Shown: piece after piece, positions 7,235 through 16,175 of the stretch | How the letters are laid out: every line of letters starts with the position of its first letter | How positions within the stretch are numbered: the first letter of the stretch is position 1 | Assembly (NCBI RefSeq): GCF_900105495.1 | Contig: NZ_FNTF01000002.1 | Span: forward strand, 967,501-1,031,500 | Length of the DNA: 64,000 nt | Source: Pseudomonas frederiksbergensis | GTDB lineage: Bacteria > Pseudomonadota > Gammaproteobacteria > Pseudomonadales > Pseudomonadaceae | Direction of reading: 5' to 3' | Notes under the pieces: generated by a model | The model's input: the letters and a program-made list of their open reading frames with translations, nothing else | The model's database searches: none | What the model was told of the DNA's origin: nothing | Made by a program: the position numbers and the translations under genes

Positions 7235-9145
7235 TCAATCCTCATCCTCAAGCTTGAGCAAGGGTTCCTGAAAACGCAGTAAACGCCCGGCGTTCCCCAA
7301 CACCAGCAGCGTGCTGAAATTGTGCAATAGCGCAGCAATCATCGCACCCGCAGCGCCAAGCCAGCCGAAAGCGGCGAAAGCTACAATCGCCAGCGTCCAG
7401 CCCAGACCGATGATCACGTTAACCTGCAAGGTGTGCCGGCATTGGCGACTCAAGCGCACACACGTGCCGAGTCGACGCAGGTCGCTGCCGATCAGCACGA
7501 TGTCGGCCGAAGCCAGCGCAATGTCCGCCCCGCCTGCGCCCATGGCGACGCCAACCACCCCGGCCTTGAGCGCCAGCGAATCGTTGATCCCGTCTCCCAC
7601 GACCATCGGCCGGAAGCCGCTGCCGATTTCCTTCAGCACGCGATTGAGTTTGTCCTCGGGCAACGCTTGAGCTTCAACGTCGCTGATCCCGACATTACGC
7701 GCCAAGGTGTGTGCGACGCTTTGCCGATCACCTGTCAACAGCAACTGCCGGCCCAACCCCAATTCACGTAGCTCGCTCAAGGCAAATCGAGCCTCGGGTT
7801 TGACGCTGTCAGCCAACAACAACCAGGCAAGGAATTCACCGTTGAGCGCCAGTCCGGCAATCGGGCCATCGTGGTCGGGGACATTTGAAGTGGCGATACC
7901 CAATTGCGCGAATAACTCCGGACGACCGAGCGCCGCCTCGCCCTGCTCCGTCATCGCCACCACGCCCAACCCCTGACGCTCGTGGATGTCGGAGAGCAGC
8001 AGGAAATGTTCCTGGGTGACCAACCCGGCGAGCGCGCGGCTGACCGGATGACTGCTGGCTGAACCGAGGCTGGCAGCGAGTTTAAGGACGTGACTGCGAT
8101 CCTCGAGCGGACTGTCGATGGATTGCAAACGCAAGGTGCCAAAGGTCAGGGTTCCGGTCTTGTCGACCACCAGTGACGTCAGGTCTGCCAACTCTTCGAG
8201 GAACGCGGAGCTGCGAATCAGAATCCCGTGCCGAGCGGCCACCGCCACCCCGGCAATCGCCGTGGCGGGTGCCGACAACACCAGCGCGCAAGGACAGGCC
8301 GCCACTAACACGGCGAGCATGGCCTGGGCATCGTTAGTGACGAACCAGGTCACGGCGGCCAGCAGCAACACCAGCACCATGTAGCTGCCGGCGTAGCGTT
8401 CCAGCAAACGCGTGATCGGTGGTTTGGAACGCTCGGCACTTTGCATCAGCGCGATGACTTTGCCGAGGGTCGACTCATTGCCGGTGCGAGTCACCTCGAT
8501 GCGCAGCAGACCGTCGAGGTTGATCGCGCCGCCGAAGACTTGCATGCCGACGCCCGCCTCCATCGGCACCGATTCGCCAGTAATCGAAGCGGTGTCCAGG
8601 CTCGCCTGACCCGACAACACCCGACCATCCGCCGGCACTCGATCACCTGCGCGCACCTCGACCAGGTCGCCCGCCTTGAGTGTGCCGTTATCGACTTCGA
8701 CGATAGAGCCATCGGCCTGAACTTTGCGCGCGTGGCTGCGCGTCAGTTTGCCGAGGGCGCGAATCGCCTCCTGCGAGCCGATCACGCTGCGCTCTTCCAG
8801 CACGTGACCGAAGATCATGATGATCGGCAGCAACGCCGCGGTCAGCAGATCACCCGTGGCCCACGCCCCGAGCATCGCCAGGGCGATCAACTGATCAGTG
8901 ATCCCGTGCAGGCTCGGGTAACGCAGGCTGTACCAGGCTGAACGCATCACGGGCACGGCGACCAATAACGAAGCAAAGCCCAGCAGCAATTGACTGACGC
9001 CCGTCTGCTCCGGCGACAACCAGCGCCAGGTCAGGCCGAGCGCGAGCAGGCCAAGTGCGAGCATGGCCAAGGTCAACTGGCGGGCGGCGCTGCGTTGTTC
9101 AGCCGAGGACAACATGCTCGGTGCGGCGGCGGTTGGGGTGGTCAT
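7235..9145 (-). CDS. hmtA: P1B-type heavy-metal ATPase, HmtA-like
   Basis: This is a 636-residue P1B-type ATPase. It shows TGES (189-192), the CPC metal motif in TM6 (284-286), the phosphorylated Asp in DKTGT (D328), the SSHPVSRAL motif near 375 and GDGINDS near 520; eight TM segments are predicted. There is no N-terminal GMTCxxC metal-binding domain, and the last TM carries HNFST instead of the Asp of ZntA/CadA pumps. In P. aeruginosa, HmtA (PA2435) is reported to import Zn and Cu and sits beside HflK/HflC-like genes; that matches the operon here. The gene overlaps the upstream SPFH gene by 4 nt. A Zur box upstream of the operon fits uptake rather than export. The family is certain; orthology to HmtA is inferred. 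Confidence 0.8.
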   Translation of the reverse strand: MTTPTAAAPSMLSSAEQRSAARQLTLAMLALGLLALGLTWRWLSPEQTGVSQLLLGFASLLVAVPVMRSAWYSLRYPSLHGITDQLIALAMLGAWATGDLLTAALLPIIMIFGHVLEERSVIGSQEAIRALGKLTRSHARKVQADGSIVEVDNGTLKAGDLVEVRAGDRVPADGRVLSGQASLDTASITGESVPMEAGVGMQVFGGAINLDGLLRIEVTRTGNESTLGKVIALMQSAERSKPPITRLLERYAGSYMVLVLLLAAVTWFVTNDAQAMLAVLVAACPCALVLSAPATAIAGVAVAARHGILIRSSAFLEELADLTSLVVDKTGTLTFGTLRLQSIDSPLEDRSHVLKLAASLGSASSHPVSRALAGLVTQEHFLLLSDIHERQGLGVVAMTEQGEAALGRPELFAQLGIATSNVPDHDGPIAGLALNGEFLAWLLLADSVKPEARFALSELRELGLGRQLLLTGDRQSVAHTLARNVGISDVEAQALPEDKLNRVLKEIGSGFRPMVVGDGINDSLALKAGVVGVAMGAGGADIALASADIVLIGSDLRRLGTCVRLSRQCRHTLQVNVIIGLGWTLAIVAFAAFGWLGAAGAMIAALLHNFSTLLVLGNAGRLLRFQEPLLKLEDED

Positions 9146-10200
9146 TGTGCAGCTCCCTGAATGATCAGGCGGGAATCGTCTTTCGGATTGACCGTGGTCA
9201 CCGAACCGGCCTGACCGAGAATCTTCGGCATCCGCTCGCGATAGATGCGCAGCAGCATTTGCGGGTCGGTCCCTTGTTGTTGCGCCTTGGCCAGGCTCAA
9301 CACCGTGGCCGTGTCCGCCGAGGCTTTGGCCAGCCGTTCGCTCGCTTGGGCGTGAGCGACTTGCAGCGTGCGATCGGCTTGTTCGTTGGCGGTCTGAGTC
9401 AGTTTCTCCGCTTCGGTGCGAGCATTGGCCACGGCTTTGTCGGCTTGTTGACTGGCGGTCAGAACAGCGTTGAAAGCGTTGACCGCGGGCCCGGGCAGAC
9501 TCGATTGCACGTCGACTCGTGCCACTTCAATGCCTAACCCCTGCCCGGTCGCGGTCAGGTCAGCCAGGCGCCGATTGATGCCTTGCACCAGATCACCGCG
9601 TAGCCGTTCGCGCCGTTCGGCAGCCTGTTTATCCGCACCGATGAGTTCTGGGCGCGCCACCAGAATGGTGTCCAGATCTCGTGCGGCAGTGAGGGTCACC
9701 GCGCTGCGAGTCACCAATCGATCCAATGCCGGCAACACATGTTCGCCTTGCAGGACGAAGGCATAGGGCTCGGTGACTTTGTAGAAAACCCGCACATCCA
9801 GTTGCACCACGCCCGCGTCACCGGTGAGCAGATATCCCGAGCCGGCGAGTGCATCGCTGATCGGTGTGGCGAAACTCGCCACTCGGTCTGCCTGCAATGC
9901 TGCATCGGTGCGCAACAGGTTTTCCACCCGACGCTCCATCACCCGATCCGCCGCGGGCAACAAAATCACCTGCTCAAACGGACGGGGCCAGGCCAATAGC
10001 AGACCCGCATTCTGGATGCGATCCAGTGCGCCGAAGTGCAAAACCACCGCGCGATTTTGCGGATCAATCTGCCGCACATTGGAAAATGCCCACACCAAAG
10101 CGGCCAGCACTGTCACGGCATAAAGAGCCAAAAAAGCCAATCGCCCCGCCTGAATCCAGGGACTGCTTAACTCGTTTGTTCCACGTGGAACTAATTTCAT
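9142..10200 (-). CDS. SPFH/band-7 protein, HflK-like
   Basis: This 352-residue protein has one N-terminal TM (about residues 18-42), then an SPFH domain (about 45-230) and an Ala/Gln/Lys-rich helical coiled-coil tail (about 230-310). Such proteins form oligomeric membrane rings. True HflK/HflC regulate the FtsH protease; here the genomic partner is a metal ATPase, so a scaffold or quality-control role for that transporter is inferred. It is the third gene of a four-gene operon with 4-nt overlaps on both sides. A near-perfect parS site lies in its first codons and encodes LVPRGT. Confidence 0.8.
   Translation of the reverse strand: MKLVPRGTNELSSPWIQAGRLAFLALYAVTVLAALVWAFSNVRQIDPQNRAVVLHFGALDRIQNAGLLLAWPRPFEQVILLPAADRVMERRVENLLRTDAALQADRVASFATPISDALAGSGYLLTGDAGVVQLDVRVFYKVTEPYAFVLQGEHVLPALDRLVTRSAVTLTAARDLDTILVARPELIGADKQAAERRERLRGDLVQGINRRLADLTATGQGLGIEVARVDVQSSLPGPAVNAFNAVLTASQQADKAVANARTEAEKLTQTANEQADRTLQVAHAQASERLAKASADTATVLSLAKAQQQGTDPQMLLRIYRERMPKILGQAGSVTTVNPKDDSRLIIQGAAQ
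10177..10192. other. parS centromere-like site (15/16)
   Basis: TGTTCCACGTGGAACT matches the ParB-binding palindrome TGTTCCACGTGGAACA at 15 of 16 positions. It lies in the 5' codons of the HflK-like gene, about 34 kb left of oriC. Confidence 0.85.
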
Positions 10201-11231
10201 GGCTGCGACCCGGACTTGTTATCGAGGGTCGGCGGACCGTCAACCAACACCCGGAACGGCGCGGCGTCCGTGCGCAGAATCAGTTTTGTGCCGGGCGTGA
10301 CGATCGTGCCTAGTGTGTCGAGGGAGCGCAGCAGGTTGTAGAGCTGTGGCGATCCGGCGTAGGCACGACCGTAAATTTGTGCGGCTTCGACGCGCGATTG
10401 CGCTTCAATATCGGCCGCTTTCACCGTCGCATCGGCTTGTACGATTCGTGCATCACGCTCGGCGGCAGAACGGATTTGCGCCGCTTCGCGCTTGCCGATG
10501 GCTGTGCGTTCGGTGGCGATTGTTTCACGCTCGGCACGCATGCGATCAACCGTAGCGGTGAGGGTTACCGACGGCAAGGTCAGACGCTCGATGCCGACTT
10601 GCAGCACCCGCACGCCGTAAGTGGTGAGTAGCTGCTGATCGATTTGCTGACGCAACTGCGCTTCAAAGTCAGCGATGCGTACTTGGTTGGCGTCAGTGTT
10701 CACCAGGTTAGCCAGATCAAAACTGCTGGCCGTGGTTTCCAGCGCCGACCCCACAAACGTGCGAATCTGCCGCGCGGCTTCGTCTGGCTGATTCTGTACG
10801 GCGCGCATGAAGCGTTGCACGTTGTCCGGATCGCCCTGAACCTGCCAGGCCACATAAGCCTGAACGATGATGCGCAAACCGTCCCGCGTACCCACGTCCT
10901 GTAAACCACTCGAGGTCGTGCGCAGTCGCAGATCGACAGGAATCGCCGCTTCAAAAGGAGCAGGCCAGCGCCAGCCAAGACCTGGTTCCAGCAATACCCG
11001 CGACGGATTACCGAAACGCGTGATCACCGTGGCCTCCCCCGAACGCACTTGAACCAGGCTCGCCGCCGCGATGGCGAACGCCACCAGCAACGCTGCCCAG
11101 CCCATTCGCCGCCATGGGAACGGGCCCGCTTCCTGGGGATCACCGTGGTGGTGATGGCCGTGATGATGTCCGCCATGACCGTGATCGTGGCCAGTGTGGT
11201 CATCGTGATCGTGAGTGTGCGACTGGCTCAA
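10197..11231 (-). CDS. SPFH/band-7 protein, HflC-like, with His-rich N-terminus
   Basis: This 344-residue protein starts with a very His-rich cytoplasmic segment (residues 3-31, alternating His with Asp/Gly). One TM follows (about 44-62), then an SPFH domain (about 65-245) and a helical tail. The His-rich segment is not a normal HflC feature and could bind zinc or another transition metal. It is operon position 2, overlapping both neighbours by 4 nt. The high C-terminal Ala/Glu content fits the coiled coil expected for ring assembly. Role in metal sensing, storage or delivery to the ATPase is inference. Confidence 0.8.
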   Translation of the reverse strand: MSQSHTHDHDDHTGHDHGHGGHHHGHHHHGDPQEAGPFPWRRMGWAALLVAFAIAAASLVQVRSGEATVITRFGNPSRVLLEPGLGWRWPAPFEAAIPVDLRLRTTSSGLQDVGTRDGLRIIVQAYVAWQVQGDPDNVQRFMRAVQNQPDEAARQIRTFVGSALETTASSFDLANLVNTDANQVRIADFEAQLRQQIDQQLLTTYGVRVLQVGIERLTLPSVTLTATVDRMRAERETIATERTAIGKREAAQIRSAAERDARIVQADATVKAADIEAQSRVEAAQIYGRAYAGSPQLYNLLRSLDTLGTIVTPGTKLILRTDAAPFRVLVDGPPTLDNKSGSQP

Positions 11232-13210
11232 TTGGCAGCTCCTGGCTGAGCGGTTTTACGCGCCGGCGCCGGATCAGCCGGCAGCGTGAAGGTACGGAGG
11301 TCAATGGTCGGCGCGTTACTGCTGCCGCCCAGGCGATGATCGAGCACCAGCGATTTGGCATTGGCCAAGCCCTGGGACAGTTGACTCAAGTACTGCTCCA
11401 GCACGAAGGCCTGGCCGGCGCTGGCGTAGGCTTTTTGCTCGGCACTGAATTTCAGGTCAGCCGCTTGGGCGGTGGCGTTGATTTCACGTGCGCTGGCCGT
11501 CGCTTGATCGCGAGCGATGCTGGCCTGCAATTGCGCCTGGTTGGTGGCTTGCGCCGCCGCCCCACGCTCGCGGGAAATCAATGCCTGGGCGCCAATCTGC
11601 GCAGCCTGGACGCCGTGATAAGCATTGGCGGCACGGGCCGGCGGATGAATCGCCTCGACCACGGTGGCGAGAATTTCCACGCCGCTGTCGAGTTTGTGCA
11701 GGTCAGCCTGTACCGCCCGGCCAATCTCTTCGGCGAGCCCGACCCTGTCCGCGCCGAGCAAACCGTCGAGGGTACGCGAGGCGAAATCGTGGACCAGAAT
11801 CCGGCTGGCGGTGCTGCGAATCAGCGTCGGGACATCGGCACTGTTGTAGGTCGCCGCCAACGCCGCTTGATCGCTCAGGCCGATGCGGTAGACGAAACGC
11901 ACGTCCATGTTGACGATCTGGAAGCTCTGCTTGTCGGCTCGACTGCTGGCGATAACCTGGGATTTGTCATTCACATGGCTCGCGTCCCACAAGCGATTGG
12001 CAATCGCGGGCGCCGGGCCTTCAGCGGGATCGGCCACGACCGGCGCCGGTGTGTCGCCCACACTGGTGGCCAACTCGTGGACCACACCGTTCTCGACGCT
12101 CAACACTCGGCCCAACGGCCAAGGCAAACCTGCGTGCAAACCGGGACCGAACACCTCCACCGGTTTGCCGAATCGCTCGTAGATGCCCCGCCCTTGCATG
12201 GGGATTTCGTGAATGCCGGTAAGTGACCAGCCCACTATCGAAACCACGGCCAGCACCGGCAAAAAAGCCCGACGCATGTAGGTGAAAGCCCAGATCTGTC
12301 GCAGGTCGATGCCGAAGCGGTTGTGCAATTCGTGCTGCAATGCCAGCAAAGGTTGCGGCGGCCAGCGCAGCATGTCGGCGACGAAGCTGCGCGCCAGCAA
12401 CGCCGGTTCGAGTTGTTCGCGCTGCGGGCTGAACAATGACAGCATCGCGCGCAGCAGCAGCTCGGCGGCGACCAACCCTGGTAGCAAACCCATCAGTACC
12501 GCCAGACGCACCGGCCAGACCGAGGTTTCGCTCCCAAGCAACAGGCACAAAGCGCTGAGCACCAGACCAATGATCGCCACTCGAGTCAGCTGCGCCAGCG
12601 ACGCTGCTTCGGGCCACTGGGCGGCGTTTTCCTGTGCCAGTTGTCGCTCCAACACCAACAAACCGAAAGCCAGCAACAAGGACAGCGCTGCACCGACACT
12701 GGCCGACACTCCCAGTGCGGCTGGCGGCAGTGCAAGGTTCCAGACCTGTTCGATGCTCACCAACGTCAACAGCGACCAACCCGCGAGCCACAGTGTCGGC
12801 GCGCCGATCTGCACCAGCATTCGCAACCATCGCTGGCTGAGCCTATCCAGCAGCCGTTCGTACCAACCCACCGGGGCAACGACTTCGTCAGCAACGACAA
12901 CCTGCACCACTGGGTTCAATGCCCGCGCACGCCACTGCGTCACCCACCAGGCCGATTGCAAACCGGCGACCAGCACCAGCAAACCGGCGCTCTGATTGAC
13001 CAGCAACGCGGGCCACAGGGACTGTGGCGCAAACAACCCAACAAAAAACGCCAGCAACCAACCAATTACCGCCAGAGCGCCGAGACCGATTGCGAACTGA
13101 CGCAATCGCCGCCCTTGAAAAACCGCCTGCTGGAAACGCGGCAGCCCGGCTACTTGCGTCCCATCGACATCGAGATCGACTTGCATACCACCCCAGTTAT
13201 CGTTGCTCAT
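11228..13210 (-). CDS. Large polytopic membrane protein with C-terminal SPFH domain (HflK-like)
   Basis: This 660-residue protein has an N-terminal half with about six hydrophobic segments (between residues 38 and 245) and another TM near 315-335. An SPFH/HflK-like domain (about 340-560) and an Ala/Gln-rich helical tail follow. The first gene of the metal operon. The start may be codon 9 (ATG at 13186), which has a GGGGTGG sequence just before it; the ATG at 13210 has no clear ribosome binding site and lies only 5-10 nt from the Zur-like box. The fusion of a multi-TM domain to an SPFH domain is unlike HflK itself. I cannot assign a molecular function. Confidence 0.75.
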   Translation of the reverse strand: MSNDNWGGMQVDLDVDGTQVAGLPRFQQAVFQGRRLRQFAIGLGALAVIGWLLAFFVGLFAPQSLWPALLVNQSAGLLVLVAGLQSAWWVTQWRARALNPVVQVVVADEVVAPVGWYERLLDRLSQRWLRMLVQIGAPTLWLAGWSLLTLVSIEQVWNLALPPAALGVSASVGAALSLLLAFGLLVLERQLAQENAAQWPEAASLAQLTRVAIIGLVLSALCLLLGSETSVWPVRLAVLMGLLPGLVAAELLLRAMLSLFSPQREQLEPALLARSFVADMLRWPPQPLLALQHELHNRFGIDLRQIWAFTYMRRAFLPVLAVVSIVGWSLTGIHEIPMQGRGIYERFGKPVEVFGPGLHAGLPWPLGRVLSVENGVVHELATSVGDTPAPVVADPAEGPAPAIANRLWDASHVNDKSQVIASSRADKQSFQIVNMDVRFVYRIGLSDQAALAATYNSADVPTLIRSTASRILVHDFASRTLDGLLGADRVGLAEEIGRAVQADLHKLDSGVEILATVVEAIHPPARAANAYHGVQAAQIGAQALISRERGAAAQATNQAQLQASIARDQATASAREINATAQAADLKFSAEQKAYASAGQAFVLEQYLSQLSQGLANAKSLVLDHRLGGSSNAPTIDLRTFTLPADPAPARKTAQPGAAN

Positions 13211-13215
13211 ATCGC

Positions 13216-13237
13216 AATTCGTTACGATATAACGAAA
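13216..13237. promoter_or_regulatory. Candidate Zur operator
   Basis: The stretch CGTTACGATATAACG (13220-13234) is a near-perfect palindrome, extended outward by TT...AA. It matches the gammaproteobacterial Zur pattern (TGTTATAATATAACA core). It lies directly upstream of the SPFH/ATPase operon, at or just before its translation start. Zinc-bound Zur would repress, so the operon would be induced by zinc starvation. The divergent lpd gene starts 160 bp away. Confidence 0.65.
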
Positions 13238-13398
13238 GCCGTGAAATTTCCGTTCTTAAATGCTGCATCTAAAAGCGCTCAACCTGTCGCTTGGCTGAAG
13301 CCTTGACCGAACTGCCGCGCAACGCACATATTACGCTCGTAATTTTATCCAGGAACTACGGTTACCCATTCCGATCCGATTCACTCCAGGAGTACACC

Positions 13399-14799
13399 AT
13401 GAGCATCTATGACGTCGTGATTCTGGGCGGAGGCCCCGGCGGTTATAACGCGGCGATCCGCGCCGGTCAGTTGGGCCTCAGAGCAGCCTGCATAGAAGGA
13501 CGCGCCACGCTCGGCGGCACCTGCCTGAACGTCGGGTGCATGCCGTCAAAAGCGTTGCTGCATGCTTCCGAACTCTACGACGCTGCCATGGGCGCGGAAT
13601 TCGCCAACCTGGGGATCGAAGTCAAACCCACACTCAACCTCGCGCAGATGATGAAACAAAAGGATGAAAGCGTTGCCGGGTTGACCAAGGGCATCGAGTT
13701 TCTGTTTCGCAAAAACAAAGTCCACTGGATCAGGGGCTGGGGCCACATCGACGGGCCCGGCAAAGTCACGGTGACCGACAACCAGGGCGGCAAGACCGAA
13801 CTGACCGCGAAGAACATCATCATCGCCACCGGCTCCGAGCCCACTCCCCTGCCCGGCGTAGACATCGACAACAAACGCATCCTCGATTCGACGGGCGCAC
13901 TGTCGCTGGCTGAAGTGCCCAAGCATCTGGTGGTGATCGGCGCTGGAGTGATCGGTCTGGAGCTGGGTTCGGTGTGGCGGCGTCTGGGCGCTCAGGTGAC
14001 GGTAATCGAGTTTCTCGACCGGATCTGCCCCGGTGTGGACAGTGAAGCCGGCAAAACCCTGCAACGTTCGTTGAGCAAGCAGGGCATCGACTTCAAATTG
14101 AGTTGCAAAGTCACCAGCGCCACACCCTCGGCGACCGGCGTTCAGCTCAGCGTCGAGCCCGCGGCTGGTGGCACGGCCGAAACGATTGAAGCGGACTACG
14201 TGCTGGTATCCATCGGACGCCGGCCTTACACCCAAGGCCTGGGGCTGGAGAACGTTGGCCTCGCCACGGATAAACGCGGCATGCTCGCCAACAAGCGCCA
14301 TCGCACTGAAGCGGCTGGTGTCTGGGTGATTGGCGACGTCACGTCCGGGCCGATGCTCGCCCACAAGGCCGAAGACGAGGCCATGGTCTGCATCGAGCAG
14401 ATTGTCGGCAAGGCGGCCGAGGTCAACTACGACCTGATCCCCAATGTGATCTACACCAAACCCGAGCTGGCTAGCGTCGGCAAGACCGAAGAACAGCTCA
14501 AGGCCGAAGGTCGCGCCTACAAGGTCGGCAAGTTTCCCTTCACCGCCAACAGCCGGGCCAAGATCAATCACGAAACCGAAGGCTTCGCCAAAGTGCTGGC
14601 CGATGAGCGCACCGACGAGATTCTCGGCGTGCACCTGGTGGGTCCAAGCGTCAGTGAAATGATTGGCGAATATTGCGTAGCCATGGAGTTCAGCGCTTCT
14701 GCCGAAGACATCGCCCTGACCTGCCATCCACACCCGACCCGCTCCGAGGCCTTGCGCCAGGCGGCGATGAATGTGGAGGGGATGGCGACGCAGATGTAA
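13399..14799 (+). CDS. lpd: Dihydrolipoyl dehydrogenase
   Basis: An FAD/NAD disulfide oxidoreductase of 466 residues that reoxidises dihydrolipoyl groups of 2-oxoacid dehydrogenases or the glycine cleavage system. Seen are the FAD motif GGGPGGYNAA, the redox-active pair in GGTCLNVGCMPSK, the NAD motif GAGVIGLELGSVW and the C-terminal HPHPTRSEA with the catalytic His. The start at 13399 was chosen for CCAGGAG 8 nt upstream. No E1/E2 genes adjoin, so it is a stand-alone paralogue (LpdG/Lpd3 type), followed by a structured repeat. Confidence 0.9.
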   Translation: MSIYDVVILGGGPGGYNAAIRAGQLGLRAACIEGRATLGGTCLNVGCMPSKALLHASELYDAAMGAEFANLGIEVKPTLNLAQMMKQKDESVAGLTKGIEFLFRKNKVHWIRGWGHIDGPGKVTVTDNQGGKTELTAKNIIIATGSEPTPLPGVDIDNKRILDSTGALSLAEVPKHLVVIGAGVIGLELGSVWRRLGAQVTVIEFLDRICPGVDSEAGKTLQRSLSKQGIDFKLSCKVTSATPSATGVQLSVEPAAGGTAETIEADYVLVSIGRRPYTQGLGLENVGLATDKRGMLANKRHRTEAAGVWVIGDVTSGPMLAHKAEDEAMVCIEQIVGKAAEVNYDLIPNVIYTKPELASVGKTEEQLKAEGRAYKVGKFPFTANSRAKINHETEGFAKVLADERTDEILGVHLVGPSVSEMIGEYCVAMEFSASAEDIALTCHPHPTRSEALRQAAMNVEGMATQM

Positions 14800-14812
14800 T
14801 GGTGTTGCCCCT

Positions 14813-14923
14813 GATCGTTCCCACGCTCTGCGTGGGAATGCAGCCCGGGGCGCTCCGCGTCCCTTCCGAAGCCGAACGCGGAGCGTCCGTTGAGGCATTC
14901 CCACGCAGAGCGTGGGAACGATC
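14813..14923. repeat. 111-bp structured repeat, copy A
   Basis: The ends are perfect 29-bp inverted arms beginning GATCGTTCCCACGC, and each arm is itself nearly palindromic (CCCACGCTCTGCGTGGG). The inside contains a second inverted pair around CGCTCCGCGT/ACGCGGAGCG. It fills the gap between lpd and the convergent Lrp gene and may end both transcripts. A second copy of the same length and orientation, with about 5 mismatches, is at 57089-57199. It looks like a non-autonomous REP-like element. Confidence 0.9.
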
Positions 14924-15400
14924 TTAGTTCGCGGGTAAATGTTCCAGCGGCAACGCCCCCGGGGTCTTCACCGTATGAATCGCAAAGTTGCTGCGGATGT
15001 CGCTCACGCCCGGCAACTTCAGCAACCGCCCCGTGAGAAAACGGTCATAGGCGCGCAGGTCCGGCACCACCACTTGCAGCAGAAAATCCGATTCCCCTGA
15101 CACCAGAAAAGCCGAAATCACCTCGGGCAACGCGGTCACGGCCAGGCGAAAGGCTTCGGCCTGTTCATCGTTGTGCCGTTCGACCTTGACCCCGACAAAC
15201 ACCGTCAGCCCAAGCCCCACTTCGTCGCGATCCAGATTGGCCTGGTAACCGCGTATGACCCCGGCTTCTTCAAGCATCCGTACCCGGCGCAAACAAGGCG
15301 AGGCGGACAGGCCGATCTCGTCAGCCAGTTGCACATTGCTCAGGCGACCGTCCCGTTGCAGGGCTGCGAGAATCTTGCGGTCATAGGCGTCGAGTTTCAT
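14924..15400 (-). CDS. Lrp/AsnC family transcriptional regulator
   Basis: This 158-residue protein has an N-terminal winged helix-turn-helix (about 5-60, with LSNVQLADEIGLSASPCLRRVRMLE) and a C-terminal RAM/ligand domain (about 65-145, with SGESDFLLQVVVPDLRAYDRFL). Members bind amino acids and control their metabolism or transport. The divergent neighbour is a LysE-type amino-acid exporter 145 bp away, so it probably controls that gene from the shared intergenic region. Confidence 0.92.
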   Translation of the reverse strand: MKLDAYDRKILAALQRDGRLSNVQLADEIGLSASPCLRRVRMLEEAGVIRGYQANLDRDEVGLGLTVFVGVKVERHNDEQAEAFRLAVTALPEVISAFLVSGESDFLLQVVVPDLRAYDRFLTGRLLKLPGVSDIRSNFAIHTVKTPGALPLEHLPAN

Positions 15401-15545
15401 GATTTGGCAGATCCTGATGGTTTTCCTGCAATTGAGTGGCAGGTTATGCCAACCACAAGCATTTTAGAAGCGAACTACGCAACCACCTGCCCCGCCCTTC
15501 GCCCATAGACTGGCCGTACCGAATCGACAACGAAGGGGGTGCAAC

Positions 15546-16175
15546 GTGGCAGGACTCTGGGTGTTTTTCATGGCGCTGGCGGTGGTCTATCTGTTGCCGG
15601 GCCCGGACATGATCCTGCTGTTGCAGACCGGCGCTCGTCAGGGCAAAGGCGCGGCGTTGGCCACTGCGGTGGGTCTGGGCATTGCCCGCGGTTGCCATGT
15701 GGCCTTGGCAGCGTTGGGGTTGGCGGCACTGTTCAAGGCTGCGCCCTGGACGTTCGACGTGGTACGCCTGGCCGGGGCCGCCTATCTGCTGTGGATCGGC
15801 ATTCAATGCCTGCGAACCACTATGCTGCCGAATTTGCACGGAGCAGACGCCACCACCGAGAAACCTCGCTGGCGCGCAGCGATCCAGCGCGGTTTGCTGA
15901 CTAACCTGCTCAACCCCAAAGCCTTGCTGTTCTGTTCGGTGCTGCTGCCACAATTCATCGATCCACACGACGGACCGGTGCTCGCGCAATTTGCGACCCT
16001 CGGGATTGTGCTGGTCGGTGTCGGTTTGCTGTTCGACAGTGCTTACGCACTGACCGGCGCAGCGCTGGGCCGTTGGCTGCAACGCAGTCCTTCAGCCCAG
16101 CGCGTGCAGCAGTGGCTGTTCGGCAGCTTGTTGATCGGCTTCGCCGTGCGGCTGACCTTTGTGCAACAAGCCTGA
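15546..16175 (+). CDS. LysE/RhtB family amino-acid exporter
   Basis: This 209-residue inner-membrane protein has about six TM segments and the family signature LLPGPDMILLLQTGARQGKGAALATAVGLG near the N-terminus. It exports amino acids or related metabolites; the substrate is not readable from sequence. The start is GTG 15546, preceded by AAGGGGGTG. Probably controlled by the divergent Lrp-type regulator. Its TGA is directly followed by the stop codon of the convergent TPR gene, with no spacer. Confidence 0.9.
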   Translation: MAGLWVFFMALAVVYLLPGPDMILLLQTGARQGKGAALATAVGLGIARGCHVALAALGLAALFKAAPWTFDVVRLAGAAYLLWIGIQCLRTTMLPNLHGADATTEKPRWRAAIQRGLLTNLLNPKALLFCSVLLPQFIDPHDGPVLAQFATLGIVLVGVGLLFDSAYALTGAALGRWLQRSPSAQRVQQWLFGSLLIGFAVRLTFVQQA

